From: Snodgrassella alvi
GTDB taxonomy: Bacteria > Pseudomonadota > Gammaproteobacteria > Burkholderiales > Neisseriaceae
Assembly (NCBI RefSeq): GCF_002777745.1
Contig: NZ_MEIO01000001.1
Coordinates: 1 to 64,000 of the forward strand
Reading direction: 5' to 3'
DNA: 64,000 bases
Numbering within the stretch: position 1 is the stretch's first letter; each line of letters opens with the position of its first letter. The translations under genes were made by a program, and so were the position numbers. Under the pieces are notes generated by a model. The model saw only the letters and a list, made by a program, of their open reading frames with translations. It did not search any database and had not been told where the DNA came from. Positions 54,802-64,000 of this stretch are shown one piece after another.

Positions 54802-55570
54802 AATTTCTTTCTAAACGTTGGAAGAGGAGTAATTATAACAGCCATCAAGAAAAAACAAATTTTCTGCTTTACATAAAACAATTAAGTGAAGGCAAAAATA
54901 TGGCTACAATGCTTTTAAAACTGATAAAAGGCATGTTTTCAGACATCAAGTTCTACTGGGGACTGGTTGGTAATAATTAATATCATTTTTGAAAATATGG
55001 GTGATCACAGTAAGTTATTTTGGTGTTTTGTCGCAGCAGAACAAATTGGCTAAAACTGTTGTCTTTCTGACACCTTCATCTTTGTTTTACACTAGTATAC
55101 TAAAATTAATAATAAGGTATGCAGACTCCTTGAATAACAGTATATCGTTAAAAATTAATGAATTTTATAACAATAAACAAATTATATTAACCTGAATTAT
55201 GGCTTACTTGAGCTACTTCTATGAATGTTTCCATGAAGAAATAAAAAAATATTATGCTTGTTTAATCAAATGATATTTGATGGATGTCAGATTTTCATTT
55301 TGCGGGTATGCTTGTTACAGTGTTGTTTGAATGTTGATAATGGCTTGACACTATCAGACTGGCAGAATAGAATTGCATCTCATAAGAAGAGGTCAATTCT
55401 AAATCTTAGTTTAATGTCTATTGTGGCGGGTTTAAACCAAATCGACTTTCAATAAAAACCTTACCATTCTTTTGCATGCACCATGTATATAAGGCTCGGT
55501 AACTGGAATTATTATGAGTCTCTGACTCATTTTATCTTAAATTCTAATAAATAAGTTCATTTATATCTTT
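54802..55570. other. long region upstream of rho
   Basis: About 770 nt. Two short open frames (54989-55195 and 55258-55455) have no ribosome binding site and no protein-like signature, so I do not call them. Part of it is probably the rho leader. TATATAAGG at about 55494 could be a -10. No hairpin terminator is obvious. Confidence 0.5.
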
Positions 55571-56833
55571 ATGCACGTTTCTGAATTACAAAACCTACAT
55601 GTGTCTGAATTATTGGGCATAGCTGAAGAATTTGGCATCGAAAATGCCAACCGTTTACGCAAACAAGACCTTGTTTTTGCGATTGTGCGCATTAAAATGA
55701 AGCAGGGAGAGGCGTTTACCTGTTCCGGTACGCTGGAAATTCTTCCCGACGGCTTTGGTTTTCTGCGCAGTATGGATACATCCTATTTGGCCGGGCCAGA
55801 TGACATTTATGTCAGCCCAAGCCAGATTCGTCGCTTCAATCTGCATACTGGTGACACGATTGAGGGCAGTGTACGTGTACCTAAAGATAATGAACGTTAT
55901 TTTGCGTTGGTACGTCTGGATAAGATCAATGGAGACAATCCAGATGTGTGTAAACATAAAATTCTGTTTGAAAATCTGACGCCATTATTTCCAGACCGCC
56001 AGTTTGTGCTGGAACGGGATATTCGTTCTGGTGAAAATCTCACTGGCCGCGCCATTGATCTGATTGCTCCGATTGGTTTTGGTCAGCGAGCCTTACTCGT
56101 GGCACCGCCAAAATCTGGTAAAACAGTGATGTTGCAAAACATTGCCCATGCGATTACGGCCAACTATCCTGAAGCAGAGCTTCTTGTGCTGCTAATTGAT
56201 GAACGTCCTGAAGAAGTAACTGAAATGACCCGCTCAGTTCGCGGTGAAGTGGTTTCTTCTACCTTTGATGAACCAGCTACTCGTCATGTACAGGTAGCAG
56301 AAATGGTGATTGAAAAAGCCAAACGTCTGGTGGAGCATAAAAAGGATGTAATTATTCTGCTGGATTCGATTACCCGTCTGGCGCGAGCATACAATACTGT
56401 TATTCCGGCTTCTGGCAAAATTCTTACCGGTGGTATTGATGCGAACGCCCTGCATCGTCCCAAACGTTTTTTTGGTGCAGCCCGTAATGTAGAAGAAGGT
56501 GGCTCATTAACAATTATCGCTACTGCACTGGTTGAAACTGGTAGTCGTATGGATGATGTGATTTATGAGGAATTCAAGGGTACAGGCAATATGGAGTTGC
56601 ATCTGGATCGACGCATGGCTGAAAAACGTCTATTCCCAGCAATCAATATCAACCGTTCTGGCACTCGCCGCGAAGAATTGTTGGTTTCCAACGAGCATTT
56701 GCAGAAAATGTGGCTATTGCGTAAATTCCTGCACCCAATGGATGATATCGAGGCAATGGAATTTATTATTGATAAATTAAAACAGTCTAAAAATAACGCA
56801 GACTTCTTTGATTTAATGCGTGGAAGCAAATAG
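55571..56833 (+). CDS. rho: transcription termination factor Rho
   Basis: The 420-residue hexameric RNA-DNA helicase has an N-terminal helical domain ([20 protein letters not shown]), an OB-fold RNA-binding domain ([35 protein letters not shown]) and a RecA-like ATPase. The latter has Walker [12 protein letters not shown], Walker [17 protein letters not shown] and the R-loop/Q-loop regions ([14 protein letters not shown]). Length matches E. coli Rho (419). Confidence 0.97.
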   Translation: MHVSELQNLHVSELLGIAEEFGIENANRLRKQDLVFAIVRIKMKQGEAFTCSGTLEILPDGFGFLRSMDTSYLAGPDDIYVSPSQIRRFNLHTGDTIEGSVRVPKDNERYFALVRLDKINGDNPDVCKHKILFENLTPLFPDRQFVLERDIRSGENLTGRAIDLIAPIGFGQRALLVAPPKSGKTVMLQNIAHAITANYPEAELLVLLIDERPEEVTEMTRSVRGEVVSSTFDEPATRHVQVAEMVIEKAKRLVEHKKDVIILLDSITRLARAYNTVIPASGKILTGGIDANALHRPKRFFGAARNVEEGGSLTIIATALVETGSRMDDVIYEEFKGTGNMELHLDRRMAEKRLFPAININRSGTRREELLVSNEHLQKMWLLRKFLHPMDDIEAMEFIIDKLKQSKNNADFFDLMRGSK

Positions 56834-56853
56834 TAAAACGTTCTTGCTTACTT

Positions 56854-56884
56854 AAACCGTGTTTTCCAAAACACGGTTTTTTTA
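56854..56884 (+). terminator. Rho-independent terminator of rho
   Basis: AAACCGTGTTTT and AAAACACGGTTT arms are followed by TTTTATTTC, 21 nt past the stop. It is perfect over 12 bp. Confidence 0.9.
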
Positions 56885-57183
56885 TTTCAATCAATGTTGC
56901 CGTGATCAGACAATATTCCGGTTCAACTGGTCAGATAAATATGGAATACTTACTACTGAATCTACAGCAAACATGAATTTCTAATACTTCTGATGTGCTT
57001 TCGTGCAGAAAGTTTCGTGATGATACTGCGAGTATTGAACCAAACTGCAAGAAGAAAAGGTTGAACAAAACCATACTGCTATTATTTAGTACGGCTTTGT
57101 TGTGTATACATGGACAGGGTAGAGTTGGCGGAAATGATAAATTTGAGCGGTAATTATCTTCGCATAAAAATCAATAAATCTGA
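56885..57183. other. intergenic region between rho and lpxH
   Basis: About 300 nt between convergent genes, yet with no terminator on the lpxH side. A plus-strand frame at 57061-57153 begins with TTG after an AAGAAAAGG and would encode a 30-residue hydrophobic peptide (LNKTILLLFSTALLCIHGQG start); unsupported. Confidence 0.4.
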
Positions 57184-57921
57184 TTAAAGCTTAAGCTCGT
57201 GTATGTGTACGCCTTCTGCGTCAACAGCCAGATAGCCGCCGTAGTTTTCACTCCAATCCTGTATTACGTAACGCTTGAAAGGTTGGTTGTTTAACTTTGA
57301 TTCGTGCACGGCAGGGCGGTGAGTATGGCCGTGAATCAGTGTAGGCAGAGTGGCCTGAGCATGACTAGCCATCAAGTTATGAATAGCACTTTCAGTCACG
57401 TCGGAGATTTCGCTTTTACCTTCATTGCTTTTGCGCGTTTCACTCATCTGGCGGATTTGTCCGGCCAGTAAACGTCGTTCAGCAATGGGTTTATTTAGTA
57501 CAGCCATTTGCCACAGCGGATTGCGAGATTGAGCACGGAATTGCTGATAGGCAACATCATCAGTGCATAGTTCATCACCATGCATAATTATATAATTGTG
57601 ATTATACAGATTTATTTGCTGAGGAGCTGTCAGTAGCTTTATACCGCTTTCAGCTGCAAATTTTTCGCCTAGCAGGAAATCGCGATTGCCGTGAATAAAA
57701 TAAACTGGGGTACTAGTAGTGAAAGTTTTGAGCTCGGTTTTAATGCGACGGATAAAATCACTGTCATCATCATCACCAATCCATACATCGAAGAAATCGC
57801 CTAGTATATATAGGGCATCAATATTACCTTTCCATTCATGCAGGCAATGCTGAAATAATTCATTTAATCGGGGCGTATGTTCGGAAAGATGTAAATCAGA
57901 GATAAAGATAGTAGTGTTCAT
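57184..57921 (-). CDS. lpxH: UDP-2,3-diacylglucosamine diphosphatase
   Basis: The 245-residue calcineurin-like phosphoesterase makes lipid X in lipid A synthesis. Metal motifs: IFISDLHLSEH (Asp9, His11), ILGDFFDVWIGDD, VYFIHGNRDFLLG, IIMHGDELCTDD and LIHGHTHRP. The C-terminal part has RYVIQDWSENYGGYLAVD. Length is close to E. coli LpxH (240). It follows the Spx/ArsC-like gene by 19 nt and may share its transcript. Confidence 0.95.
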   Translation of the reverse strand: MNTTIFISDLHLSEHTPRLNELFQHCLHEWKGNIDALYILGDFFDVWIGDDDDSDFIRRIKTELKTFTTSTPVYFIHGNRDFLLGEKFAAESGIKLLTAPQQINLYNHNYIIMHGDELCTDDVAYQQFRAQSRNPLWQMAVLNKPIAERRLLAGQIRQMSETRKSNEGKSEISDVTESAIHNLMASHAQATLPTLIHGHTHRPAVHESKLNNQPFKRYVIQDWSENYGGYLAVDAEGVHIHELKL

Positions 57922-57940
57922 GGTTTGTATGGTGAAAGTA

Positions 57941-58294
57941 TCAGGCTAAAAATTCAGTATACTGTTGTGCGTCAAAACCAACCAGCACACGCTGGTTATT
58001 TACCAGCACAGGGCGCTTAATGACAGAAGGCTGGTTAATCATTAGGTTAATAGCTGCTTCATTGGAGCTTAATGCATTCTGCTGCTCATTAGTACTTAAT
58101 TTACGCCATGTGGTACCTTTACGATTAATCAGTATTTCTTTCGGAATCTGTGTAAGCCAGAACTGAATGTCTGTAGTGACAGGTGGAGTTTTTTTGAAAT
58201 CAATAAACTCAGCACTAATATGTTGCTCTGCCAACCACTGGCGCGCTTTTTTAACTGTACTACATTGGCCGATACCGTAAATTCGGATACTCAT
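57941..58294 (-). CDS. Spx/ArsC family (YffB-like) thioredoxin-fold protein
   Basis: The 117-residue product begins IRIYGIGQCSTVKKARQWL with a single Cys11, not the CxxC of Spx. The late RPVLVNNQRVLVGFDAQQY segment carries the conserved Arg-Pro. The pattern is closest to YffB, an ArsC-like protein with glutathione-linked activity of unclear substrate. Arsenate reduction is not supported by context. Confidence 0.88.
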   Translation of the reverse strand: MSIRIYGIGQCSTVKKARQWLAEQHISAEFIDFKKTPPVTTDIQFWLTQIPKEILINRKGTTWRKLSTNEQQNALSSNEAAINLMINQPSVIKRPVLVNNQRVLVGFDAQQYTEFLA

Positions 58295-58489
58295 AAATGA
58301 AAACCTGTATGTTCAGATAGGTTGGTATTATACCGGTTTGCCCATATTAGCTTAAGTGTTGGTTTTATGCTGATTGGCCGTTCAATATTGTTTTAGCAGA
58401 GGTCAGTTATACTGGCTGCGTTGCCAATCTGGCATATTGGCAGTATGCTTTAATCAGGACAAATTTTAATTTTATGAGGAAAGCCGAAA

Positions 58490-59131
58490 ATGAAAAAGAT
58501 TAGTATGCTTGCCGCTAGCCTGTTACTAGCTGCTTGCAGTGGTAAGCAGGAGGCGAGTAACAATAATTTTACCGAGGCAATTAATGCGTTTACTAAAAAT
58601 GACAAGGTTTGTCTGGCTGTTAATCTGGCGTTGGATAATGCTCAGGGTGGTATAAACAATACACTCACGCTTGGCAGTAAAGAAATTCGTATTGCCAGAA
58701 AAAACAGTGAGGGTGATAAAATTAATCAGACTGCTCTAAAGCAGATGAAAATTCTGACTGACGCAGATTTGTACGAAAAAGGTAAAGATTCCACTGTAAC
58801 AGTTGATGGTGAGCATGAGATTCCACAGGCTGTATACTATAGAACCAGTAAAGGTGAGGCTAATGTGCTGAATAATGCACAAGGTAGCATGTTGTGTCTC
58901 GGTACACAGAAAGTTGATAAAATTATACTCTTTACTGAACCAACGCCGGCAAATGGAATAACCATTTCCAAAGTGGTTTATGATGCTAAGCTGGTGCCGG
59001 AAAAATGGGCGCAGGAGTTGCTCAAAACTACGGATAAAAATTGGTGGAAATCTTTGCAGGAACCTCAACGCCGTACTGCTGTACTGATATTAACAGATAA
59101 AGGCTGGAAAGATGAACGGGAACTGCATTAG
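58490..59131 (+). CDS. hypothetical lipoprotein
   Basis: The 213-residue product has a lipoprotein signal (MKKISMLAASLLLAAC, Cys16). The mature part is soluble and beta-rich; I see CLAVNLALDNAQGGI, STVTVDGEHEIPQAVYYRT and a helix-rich end with WAQELLKTTDKNWWKSLQEP. No family recognised. It has a strong GAGGAAAG ribosome binding site and its own terminator, so it is a real single gene of unknown role. Confidence 0.8.
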   Translation: MKKISMLAASLLLAACSGKQEASNNNFTEAINAFTKNDKVCLAVNLALDNAQGGINNTLTLGSKEIRIARKNSEGDKINQTALKQMKILTDADLYEKGKDSTVTVDGEHEIPQAVYYRTSKGEANVLNNAQGSMLCLGTQKVDKIILFTEPTPANGITISKVVYDAKLVPEKWAQELLKTTDKNWWKSLQEPQRRTAVLILTDKGWKDERELH

Positions 59132-59205
59132 GTGAATGTTCTGCTGTGCTTTTTTGCTGTCTAAAAATGATCAGCAATTTTAATCAGCTATTAGCAGCAT
59201 AGTTA

Positions 59206-59247
59206 AAAATATCTCCAGAAAAGTGTTTCAATCTGGAGATATTTTTT
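59206..59247. terminator. bidirectional terminator (lipoprotein / secF)
   Basis: AAAATATCTCCAGA and TCTGGAGATATTTT form a 14-bp stem, with T-runs on both strands, between convergent genes. Confidence 0.88.
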
Positions 59248-59272
59248 CGTATTAATCAATAATAATACTTAT

Positions 59273-60208
59273 TTATACCACTGCTTCTTCTTTACGTTTT
59301 GGTGGTTTAACCAGATTCTGCCGGTTCAAGCCAAACATCAGCAGTAGCGGGCTGGCTACCAGTACGGAAGAATAAATACCGAATACGATACCAATGGTTA
59401 GAGCCATAGCAAAACCATGCAGGGCTGCGCCGCCAAAAACCAGCATGGAAATAACCATTGCTTCGGTAGAACCGTGGGTGATGATTGTGCGGCTCATGGT
59501 AGCAGTGATAGCGTTATCGATGATTGCCGGTACACTTTTACCGCGCATATGTGGTTTACGAAAATTTTCGCGGATTCGGTCGAATACCACGACAGATTCA
59601 TTCACTGAATAACCGAGCACAGCCAGTACGCCTGCCAGTACAGTTAGAGAAAACTCCCAGCGAAATAAAGCAAAGCAGCCTAAAATAATCACTACGTCGT
59701 GCATATTGGCAATAATGGCCGAAACGGCAAATCGCCATTCAAAGCGCATAGACAGATAAATGATGATGCCAATAACAACCATGCCTAGAGCTAGCAGACC
59801 ATGGGTAACCAGTTCTTCACCAACCTGCGGCCCGATAAATTCAACCTGTCGCAGGCTTACCCCTTGCTGATGCTGTTTGAGCAAGTCCATTACCTGATTG
59901 GATAATTGTGCAGAAGTCATGTTAGCTTTATTGGGCAAACGTATCATGATTTGCTTGTTGGTACCCAATGCCTGCACCTGTATTTCACCTAGTTTCAGCC
60001 CATCCAGCTCACTGCGGATCTTGTTTAAATCTGCACTTTGCTGGAATTCCACTTCCATCACGGTACCACCGGTGAATTCAACAGAAAAATTCAGCCCACG
60101 AGTGACAAGAAAAAATACGGCCAGAATAAAAGTAATTAACGAAATCGCCGTTGTCAGCTTACCATAGCTCATAAACGGGATGTCACGTTTGATTTTAAAG
60201 AATTCCAT
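59273..60208 (-). CDS. secF: protein translocase subunit SecF
   Basis: The 311-residue inner-membrane protein has six membrane segments and the periplasmic domain after the first. Marks: VEFTGGTVMEVEFQ, FIGPQVGEELVTHGLLALG, VLGYSVNESVVVFDRIREN and SRTIITHGSTE. It works with SecD to use the proton gradient in late steps of export. It follows secD by 2 nt. Confidence 0.96.
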   Translation of the reverse strand: MEFFKIKRDIPFMSYGKLTTAISLITFILAVFFLVTRGLNFSVEFTGGTVMEVEFQQSADLNKIRSELDGLKLGEIQVQALGTNKQIMIRLPNKANMTSAQLSNQVMDLLKQHQQGVSLRQVEFIGPQVGEELVTHGLLALGMVVIGIIIYLSMRFEWRFAVSAIIANMHDVVIILGCFALFRWEFSLTVLAGVLAVLGYSVNESVVVFDRIRENFRKPHMRGKSVPAIIDNAITATMSRTIITHGSTEAMVISMLVFGGAALHGFAMALTIGIVFGIYSSVLVASPLLLMFGLNRQNLVKPPKRKEEAVV

Positions 60209-60210
60209 AA

Positions 60211-62067
60211 TTAATTAGCCTTACTTTTACTGGTTGTAGCGCTATCAGCAATCCAGATATGGCCGATGGACAGCTTTTTCAGTTTACGTTTGCGGCCGTA
60301 CCACAAGTTAACAATGGCACGTGAAACCACTACTGATGAATACATGGAAGTGAGAATACCTAGACAGTGCACCACAGCAAATCCACGGATAGGACCTGAA
60401 CCAAAAATCAGTAATGCCAGACCGGCAATCAGTGAGGTGATGTTTGAATCCACAATAGTATGCCATGCATGGTCATAGCCGGCGTTAATTGATATCTGGG
60501 GTGTATTGCCATGGCGCAGCTCCTCACGGATACGCTCGTTAATCAATACGTTCGAGTCAATGGCCATACCCAATGTAAGGGCAATGGCAGCAATACCCGG
60601 AAGTGTAAGGGTAGCTTGCATTGCAGACAGAATGGCAATCAGAAACAGCAAATTGCAAGATAAAGCAACTACCGAAAACACGCCAAACAGCCGATAATAA
60701 AGCATCATAAATATGGCTACTACTACAAAGCCCCATAGGGTGGAATGGAAGCCTTTACTGATGTTTTCTTTACCCAGTGACGGACCAATAGTGCGTTCTT
60801 CGATAATTTTCATTGGTGCAGCCAGAGAACCGGCACGCAATAGTAAGGCAGTATCATTAGCCTCGGCAATACTCATATTGCCAGAAATAATGGTTTTACC
60901 ACCTGGAATCGGTTCGTTGATTACTGGTGCCGTAATAACTTCAGCCTTGCCTTGATCGATAAGTACCATGGCCATCCGCTTGCCAACATTATTGCGGGTT
61001 AGGTCAGCAAAGATACTGGCTCCTGTGCTATCAAAGTTTACGCTGACACCAGGTTGTCCGCGATCGTTGAAACTGGCTTGCGCATCGTTGATGTTGTCAC
61101 CAGTAAGCTCAACCTGCTTGCTGACAAGTGTTGGCGCACTATTGCCAGCAGATGGCAGCAATTCATATCCGCTTGGAGCATGTCCCAGCAATGCCTGCTG
61201 ATACAGATTAGGGTCATCACTAACCATACGCACTTGCAGGGTCGCAGTACGGCCGATTATGTCTTTGGCTTTGGCTGTGTCCTGAACACCTGGCAGTTGT
61301 ACCACAATTCGGCTAGGTCCCGCCTGCTGAATAACTGGTTCTGCTACGCCTAGTTCATTAACACGGTTATGCAGAGTGTTGATATTCTGTGTCACTGCAT
61401 CAGTGCGGATTCTGGCCAGAGCGGTATTGCTCAGGCTGACAACCAGTCGATCTCCATTCTGAGTGAGTGTGGCGTCGTTAAGATATTTTTTTAAACTTGA
61501 TACGGCTGTGGTGGCATCAGTAGCAGACTGAAACGGTATGACCAATGTTTGTCCGTTTTTAATAATATTGCCACTGCGGATTTGCAGTTTGCGCAACTGA
61601 CGACGAATATCCCCAGCATAGCTGTCAAGTGTTTTGTCTACGGCTGAATCCATGTCAACCTGCATGGTGAAATGCACGCCACCACGTAAATCCAAACCCA
61701 GAAACATAGGTTTAGCGTGAATTTTTTCCATCCATTCCGGGGTGTTGGCCAGCAGGTTTAATGCCACGATATAGCCTTCGCCAAATTTGGTAGCTATAGC
61801 ATCACGCGCTTTGAGCTGGGTTTCAGTATCGCTGAAACGCACCTTCAGGCTGCCATCGGTAATAAACATGCCTTGATGCTGGATATGTGCAGCAGCAAGC
61901 GCCTGTTTTACCGTATTTTCAGTTTGCTCATTAATGGTAATGGCCTGACGGTTGGTTGAAATTTGAACTGCTGGTATCTCGCCAAAAAAATTGGGAATGG
62001 TATATAACAGTCCCAATATTATTGAAACGATGATAAGCAGATATTTCCACAAAGGATAACGATTCAT
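60211..62067 (-). CDS. secD: protein translocase subunit SecD
   Basis: The 618-residue partner of SecF has LGLDLRGGVHFTMQVDMD near 104-121, a large periplasmic domain (P1 head) and the C-terminal membrane part with ALTLGMAIDSNVLINERIREEL, the conserved D/N helix. Length matches E. coli SecD (615). It is the second gene of yajC-secD-secF. Confidence 0.96.
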   Translation of the reverse strand: MNRYPLWKYLLIIVSIILGLLYTIPNFFGEIPAVQISTNRQAITINEQTENTVKQALAAAHIQHQGMFITDGSLKVRFSDTETQLKARDAIATKFGEGYIVALNLLANTPEWMEKIHAKPMFLGLDLRGGVHFTMQVDMDSAVDKTLDSYAGDIRRQLRKLQIRSGNIIKNGQTLVIPFQSATDATTAVSSLKKYLNDATLTQNGDRLVVSLSNTALARIRTDAVTQNINTLHNRVNELGVAEPVIQQAGPSRIVVQLPGVQDTAKAKDIIGRTATLQVRMVSDDPNLYQQALLGHAPSGYELLPSAGNSAPTLVSKQVELTGDNINDAQASFNDRGQPGVSVNFDSTGASIFADLTRNNVGKRMAMVLIDQGKAEVITAPVINEPIPGGKTIISGNMSIAEANDTALLLRAGSLAAPMKIIEERTIGPSLGKENISKGFHSTLWGFVVVAIFMMLYYRLFGVFSVVALSCNLLFLIAILSAMQATLTLPGIAAIALTLGMAIDSNVLINERIREELRHGNTPQISINAGYDHAWHTIVDSNITSLIAGLALLIFGSGPIRGFAVVHCLGILTSMYSSVVVSRAIVNLWYGRKRKLKKLSIGHIWIADSATTSKSKAN

Positions 62068-62118
62068 ATTTGCTGCCTTGCTTGCAGACTGTTGTTTTAT
62101 AATTCGGGTGAAGAAACA

Positions 62119-62146
62119 AAGGCCGCAACTGCGTAGTTGCGGCAGG
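62119..62146 (-). terminator. hairpin between yajC and secD (attenuator-like)
   Basis: GCCGCAACT and AGTTGCGGC form a perfect 9-bp stem with a 4-nt loop; the minus strand continues CTTTGTTTC, a weak T-run. It could lower secDF relative to yajC. Confidence 0.5.
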
Positions 62147-62156
62147 GAAACTGACT

Positions 62157-62456
62157 TTATTCTGGTACTTTGCCACTAATAGCATTACGCTCGAATTCAA
62201 CTTCTACTTTCGGCGCAATTTCTAATGTGAAATATTGTTCGTTTACTTTGGTAATTTTGCCGACAATACCAGCTAAAGTGATAACTTTATCGCCTTTTTT
62301 CAACTCAGTTAACATCTGCTGATGTTTTTTATGCTTGCTTTGCTGCGGGCGGATTATGAGAAAATAAAATACAACAAGTATCAATAAAAGTGGTAAAAAT
62401 TGCATGAGGCCATTCTGGGCACCGGCATTGTTGGCAGCATAAGCAAAATCAATCAT
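62157..62456 (-). CDS. yajC: preprotein translocase subunit YajC
   Basis: The 99-residue product has one membrane helix (LLILVVFYFLIIRPQQSKH) and a small cytosolic domain with GDKVITLAGIVGKITKV. It is part of the SecDF-YajC complex. First gene of the operon. Confidence 0.94.
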   Translation of the reverse strand: MIDFAYAANNAGAQNGLMQFLPLLLILVVFYFLIIRPQQSKHKKHQQMLTELKKGDKVITLAGIVGKITKVNEQYFTLEIAPKVEVEFERNAISGKVPE

Positions 62457-62583
62457 GGGGGTTACTCCGTATGATTCAGGTAAATAACGCTAATAAACCA
62501 GATATTGTAATCTGCAATGATAATTTTATCCAGTTTTGCACCGTATTACCTGTAAATAAATATTCTCAGACTATAGCTTATTG

Positions 62584-63258
62584 CTATAGCAAGTTTAATT
62601 CTGCCATAGATGTTGTTTTTTCAGCAGTAATGATAAAGTGATCCAGTAAGCGTATTTCCAGCAGATTCAGTGCGGCTTTTATTTGTCTGGTAAACTGGAT
62701 ATCACTTGTAGACGGCATCGTCGATTGTCCGGGATGATTATGTGCCAGAATGATTGAGGCGGCGCGATGATTTAAAGCGATGGTAGCAACTTCGCGGATG
62801 TACACTCTGGCTTCATTAATGGTGCCGCGTGCCAGTTCTGTGGTATGCATGAGTTCATTGCGCTGATTTAACAGCAGTGCTATACATACTTCCACTTTTT
62901 CATGGCCTATATGCAGTCGCAGGAAATCAGCCACTGCTTCTGACTGGGTGAAAATAGGGCGACGTTTGATTTCTTCTGCCAGCATGCGTCGGCTAATTTC
63001 GCGAATTACCGCAAATTGTGTATAACTGGTCATTCCCATGCCGCGGTGCTGACAAAGCTGCTGACAATCTGCTTCAAGCAAAGCTCGTAAGCTGCCCATT
63101 TTTGTGATGAGCTCACGCGCAAGATCAACGGCGCTCATGCCTCGTGTACCTGTACGCAGTAAAATGGCAAGTAACTCGGTATCACTTAGAGCAGCAGCTC
63201 CTTGTTTGAGGAGCTTTTCCCGCGGACGATCGTGTTGCGGCCAGTGCTTGATACTCAT
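62584..63258 (-). CDS. radC: RadC-family JAB1/MPN-domain protein
   Basis: The 224-residue product begins SIKHWPQHDRPREKLLKQG, has a helix-hairpin region (GMSAVDLARELITKMG) and then the JAMM core with LLLNQRNELMHTTELARGTI and HNHPGQSTMPSTSD (zinc His-x-His and Asp). RadC is often tied to DNA repair but its function is unproven. The start at 63258 gives the conserved N-terminus; an upstream in-frame start adds 30 non-conserved residues. In most RadC proteins the two residues after HNHP are SG; here they are GQ. Confidence 0.92.
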   Translation of the reverse strand: MSIKHWPQHDRPREKLLKQGAAALSDTELLAILLRTGTRGMSAVDLARELITKMGSLRALLEADCQQLCQHRGMGMTSYTQFAVIREISRRMLAEEIKRRPIFTQSEAVADFLRLHIGHEKVEVCIALLLNQRNELMHTTELARGTINEARVYIREVATIALNHRAASIILAHNHPGQSTMPSTSDIQFTRQIKAALNLLEIRLLDHFIITAEKTTSMAELNLL

Positions 63259-63380
63259 TATTACGTTTATGTCATTTAAAGACATAATCATAATATAACT
63301 TTGTAATAAAATAAATTGGCTCGTCGTTTGATCTTCTCTATTCACCAACTGCTCTAAACTCAGAATACTTTGAGCTAAGT

Positions 63381-64000
63381 CTATTCTGCTTGGTTGTGAT
63401 AGCGTTTATATGCTTGTTTAAAATGATGTTGTACTATTTCGTTTGGCTTCTTATCACACAGACTAAAAATAATAATAGCAATAGAGGCAAATAGAAATCC
63501 GGGAATTAGTGAATACAGATTGAACCAGTTATAATTGATCCACAATAATACTGTTACAGTGCCTGCTATCATGCCGGCTAGTGCCCCGTTACGTGTCATT
63601 CGTGACCAGAATACTGAGAAAATAATAATCGGACCAAATGCTGCACCAAAGCCAGCCCATGCATGGCTTACTAAATTCAGAACGCTATTATCCGGATTAA
63701 TTGCTAATAAAATAGCAATCAAGGATACTAATAACACCATAATCCGTCCAACCCACACCAGCTCTCTTTGTTTTGCATGGGGTCTAAAAAAAGCGCGATA
63801 AAAATCTTCTGTTAAAGCACTCGAACAAACTAATAGCTGACAACTCAAGGTGCTCATCACTGCGGCTAGAATTGCTGCAAGCACTATGCCAGCAACCCAT
63901 TGATTAAATAGTAGTTTTGATAACTCTATAAAGATGCGTTCATGTTTGCCATTTTCAACCAGATATGTCAGTTCTGGATGATTAGCAAAAAATGCTATTC
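63381..64000 (-). CDS. putP: sodium/proline symporter, C-terminal part (runs off right edge)
   Basis: About 206 codons of the C-terminal end are visible. They read TYLVENGKHERIFIELSKLL near the edge, LAAILAAVMSTLSCQLLVCS, then SALTEDFYRAFFRPHAKQRE and five hydrophobic segments. This is the SSS-family PutP, which imports proline with sodium. The start and the first half lie outside the window. It ends just upstream of radC's promoter side with no clear terminator. Confidence 0.92.
   Translation of the reverse strand, partial: IAFFANHPELTYLVENGKHERIFIELSKLLFNQWVAGIVLAAILAAVMSTLSCQLLVCSSALTEDFYRAFFRPHAKQRELVWVGRIMVLLVSLIAILLAINPDNSVLNLVSHAWAGFGAAFGPIIIFSVFWSRMTRNGALAGMIAGTVTVLLWINYNWFNLYSLIPGFLFASIAIIIFSLCDKKPNEIVQHHFKQAYKRYHNQAE

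Noticed and set aside
54989-55455. two 65-68-codon frames upstream of rho
   Set aside because: No ribosome binding sites, AT-driven composition, no family pattern.
57061-57153. 30-residue hydrophobic peptide after rho
   Set aside because: It begins with TTG, lies between convergent genes and has no sign of conservation visible here.
1-64000. CRISPR array, rRNA operon, integrase gene
   Set aside because: No regularly spaced repeats, no rRNA-like conserved stretches and no integrase or recombinase frame were seen.

Overview
The window is a chromosomal segment of a low-GC betaproteobacterium of the family Neisseriaceae. The housekeeping genes (prfC, map, trpC, uup, hom, uvrA, ppsA, rho, yajC-secD-secF, argB, gpmI) read as Neisseriaceae-like, the base composition is AT-rich, and a type IV pilin-like gene is present. 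A bee-gut symbiont such as Snodgrassella is my best guess. This is inference from protein flavour and composition; there is no rRNA marker here.

Layout. 1-2.6 kb is an accessory scrapyard: the 5' end of an IS3-type transposase orfA, a C-terminal toxin-like remnant followed 4 nt later by a SUKH/SMI1-like immunity gene, kptA, an 11-G homopolymer, a second immunity-like gene of unknown family, further in-frame remnants and a frameshifted small gene. 2.6-30.2 kb is ordinary core: prfC, ygfZ, an HTH regulator, map/trpC/darP, pmbA, dsbB, a DUF1615 lipoprotein, uup, a pilin-like gene, hom, an Mth938-like gene, rlmB-nfeD-qmcA, DUF421, a degenerate squalene/phytoene-synthase-like gene, a TrpXYZ-type ABC importer, rluE, metQ, uvrA and an LplT-like MFS protein. 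30.2-31.0 kb is a long gene-free stretch with a possible small-RNA promoter. 31-41.5 kb has mltD, a methyltransferase, a putrescine-use operon of spuABC/puu type, and the divergent pair ppsR/ppsA (PEP synthase and its regulator).

41.5-47.0 kb is the most unusual part. Two minus-strand genes, one Ig-like/unknown and one a Pseudomonas-type triacylglycerol lipase, have unrelated bodies but share almost the same N-terminal 25-45 residues. Each also has a similar long non-coding upstream region of about 0.9 kb. The first cassette is bracketed by a 17-bp direct repeat that is the 3' half of the ppsA terminator, and a phage tail-fibre-assembly remnant lies between the cassettes. This looks like a duplicated, modular N-tag plus leader carrying different effector bodies.

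47.0-64 kb returns to core: ctp, envC, gpmI, yqgE-ruvX, argB, tRNA-Asn with a textbook promoter and terminator, an FKBP lipoprotein, rho, lpxH, a Spx/ArsC-like protein, a small lipoprotein, yajC-secD-secF, radC and the 3' part of putP, which runs off the right edge.

The genes connect as follows: gpmI, ppsR and ppsA act around lower glycolysis and PEP; spuABC-like enzymes feed putrescine carbon and nitrogen into central metabolism; mltD, ctp and envC concern the cell wall; yajC-secD-secF and the lipoproteins concern export; the accessory blocks look like interbacterial-competition cargo.
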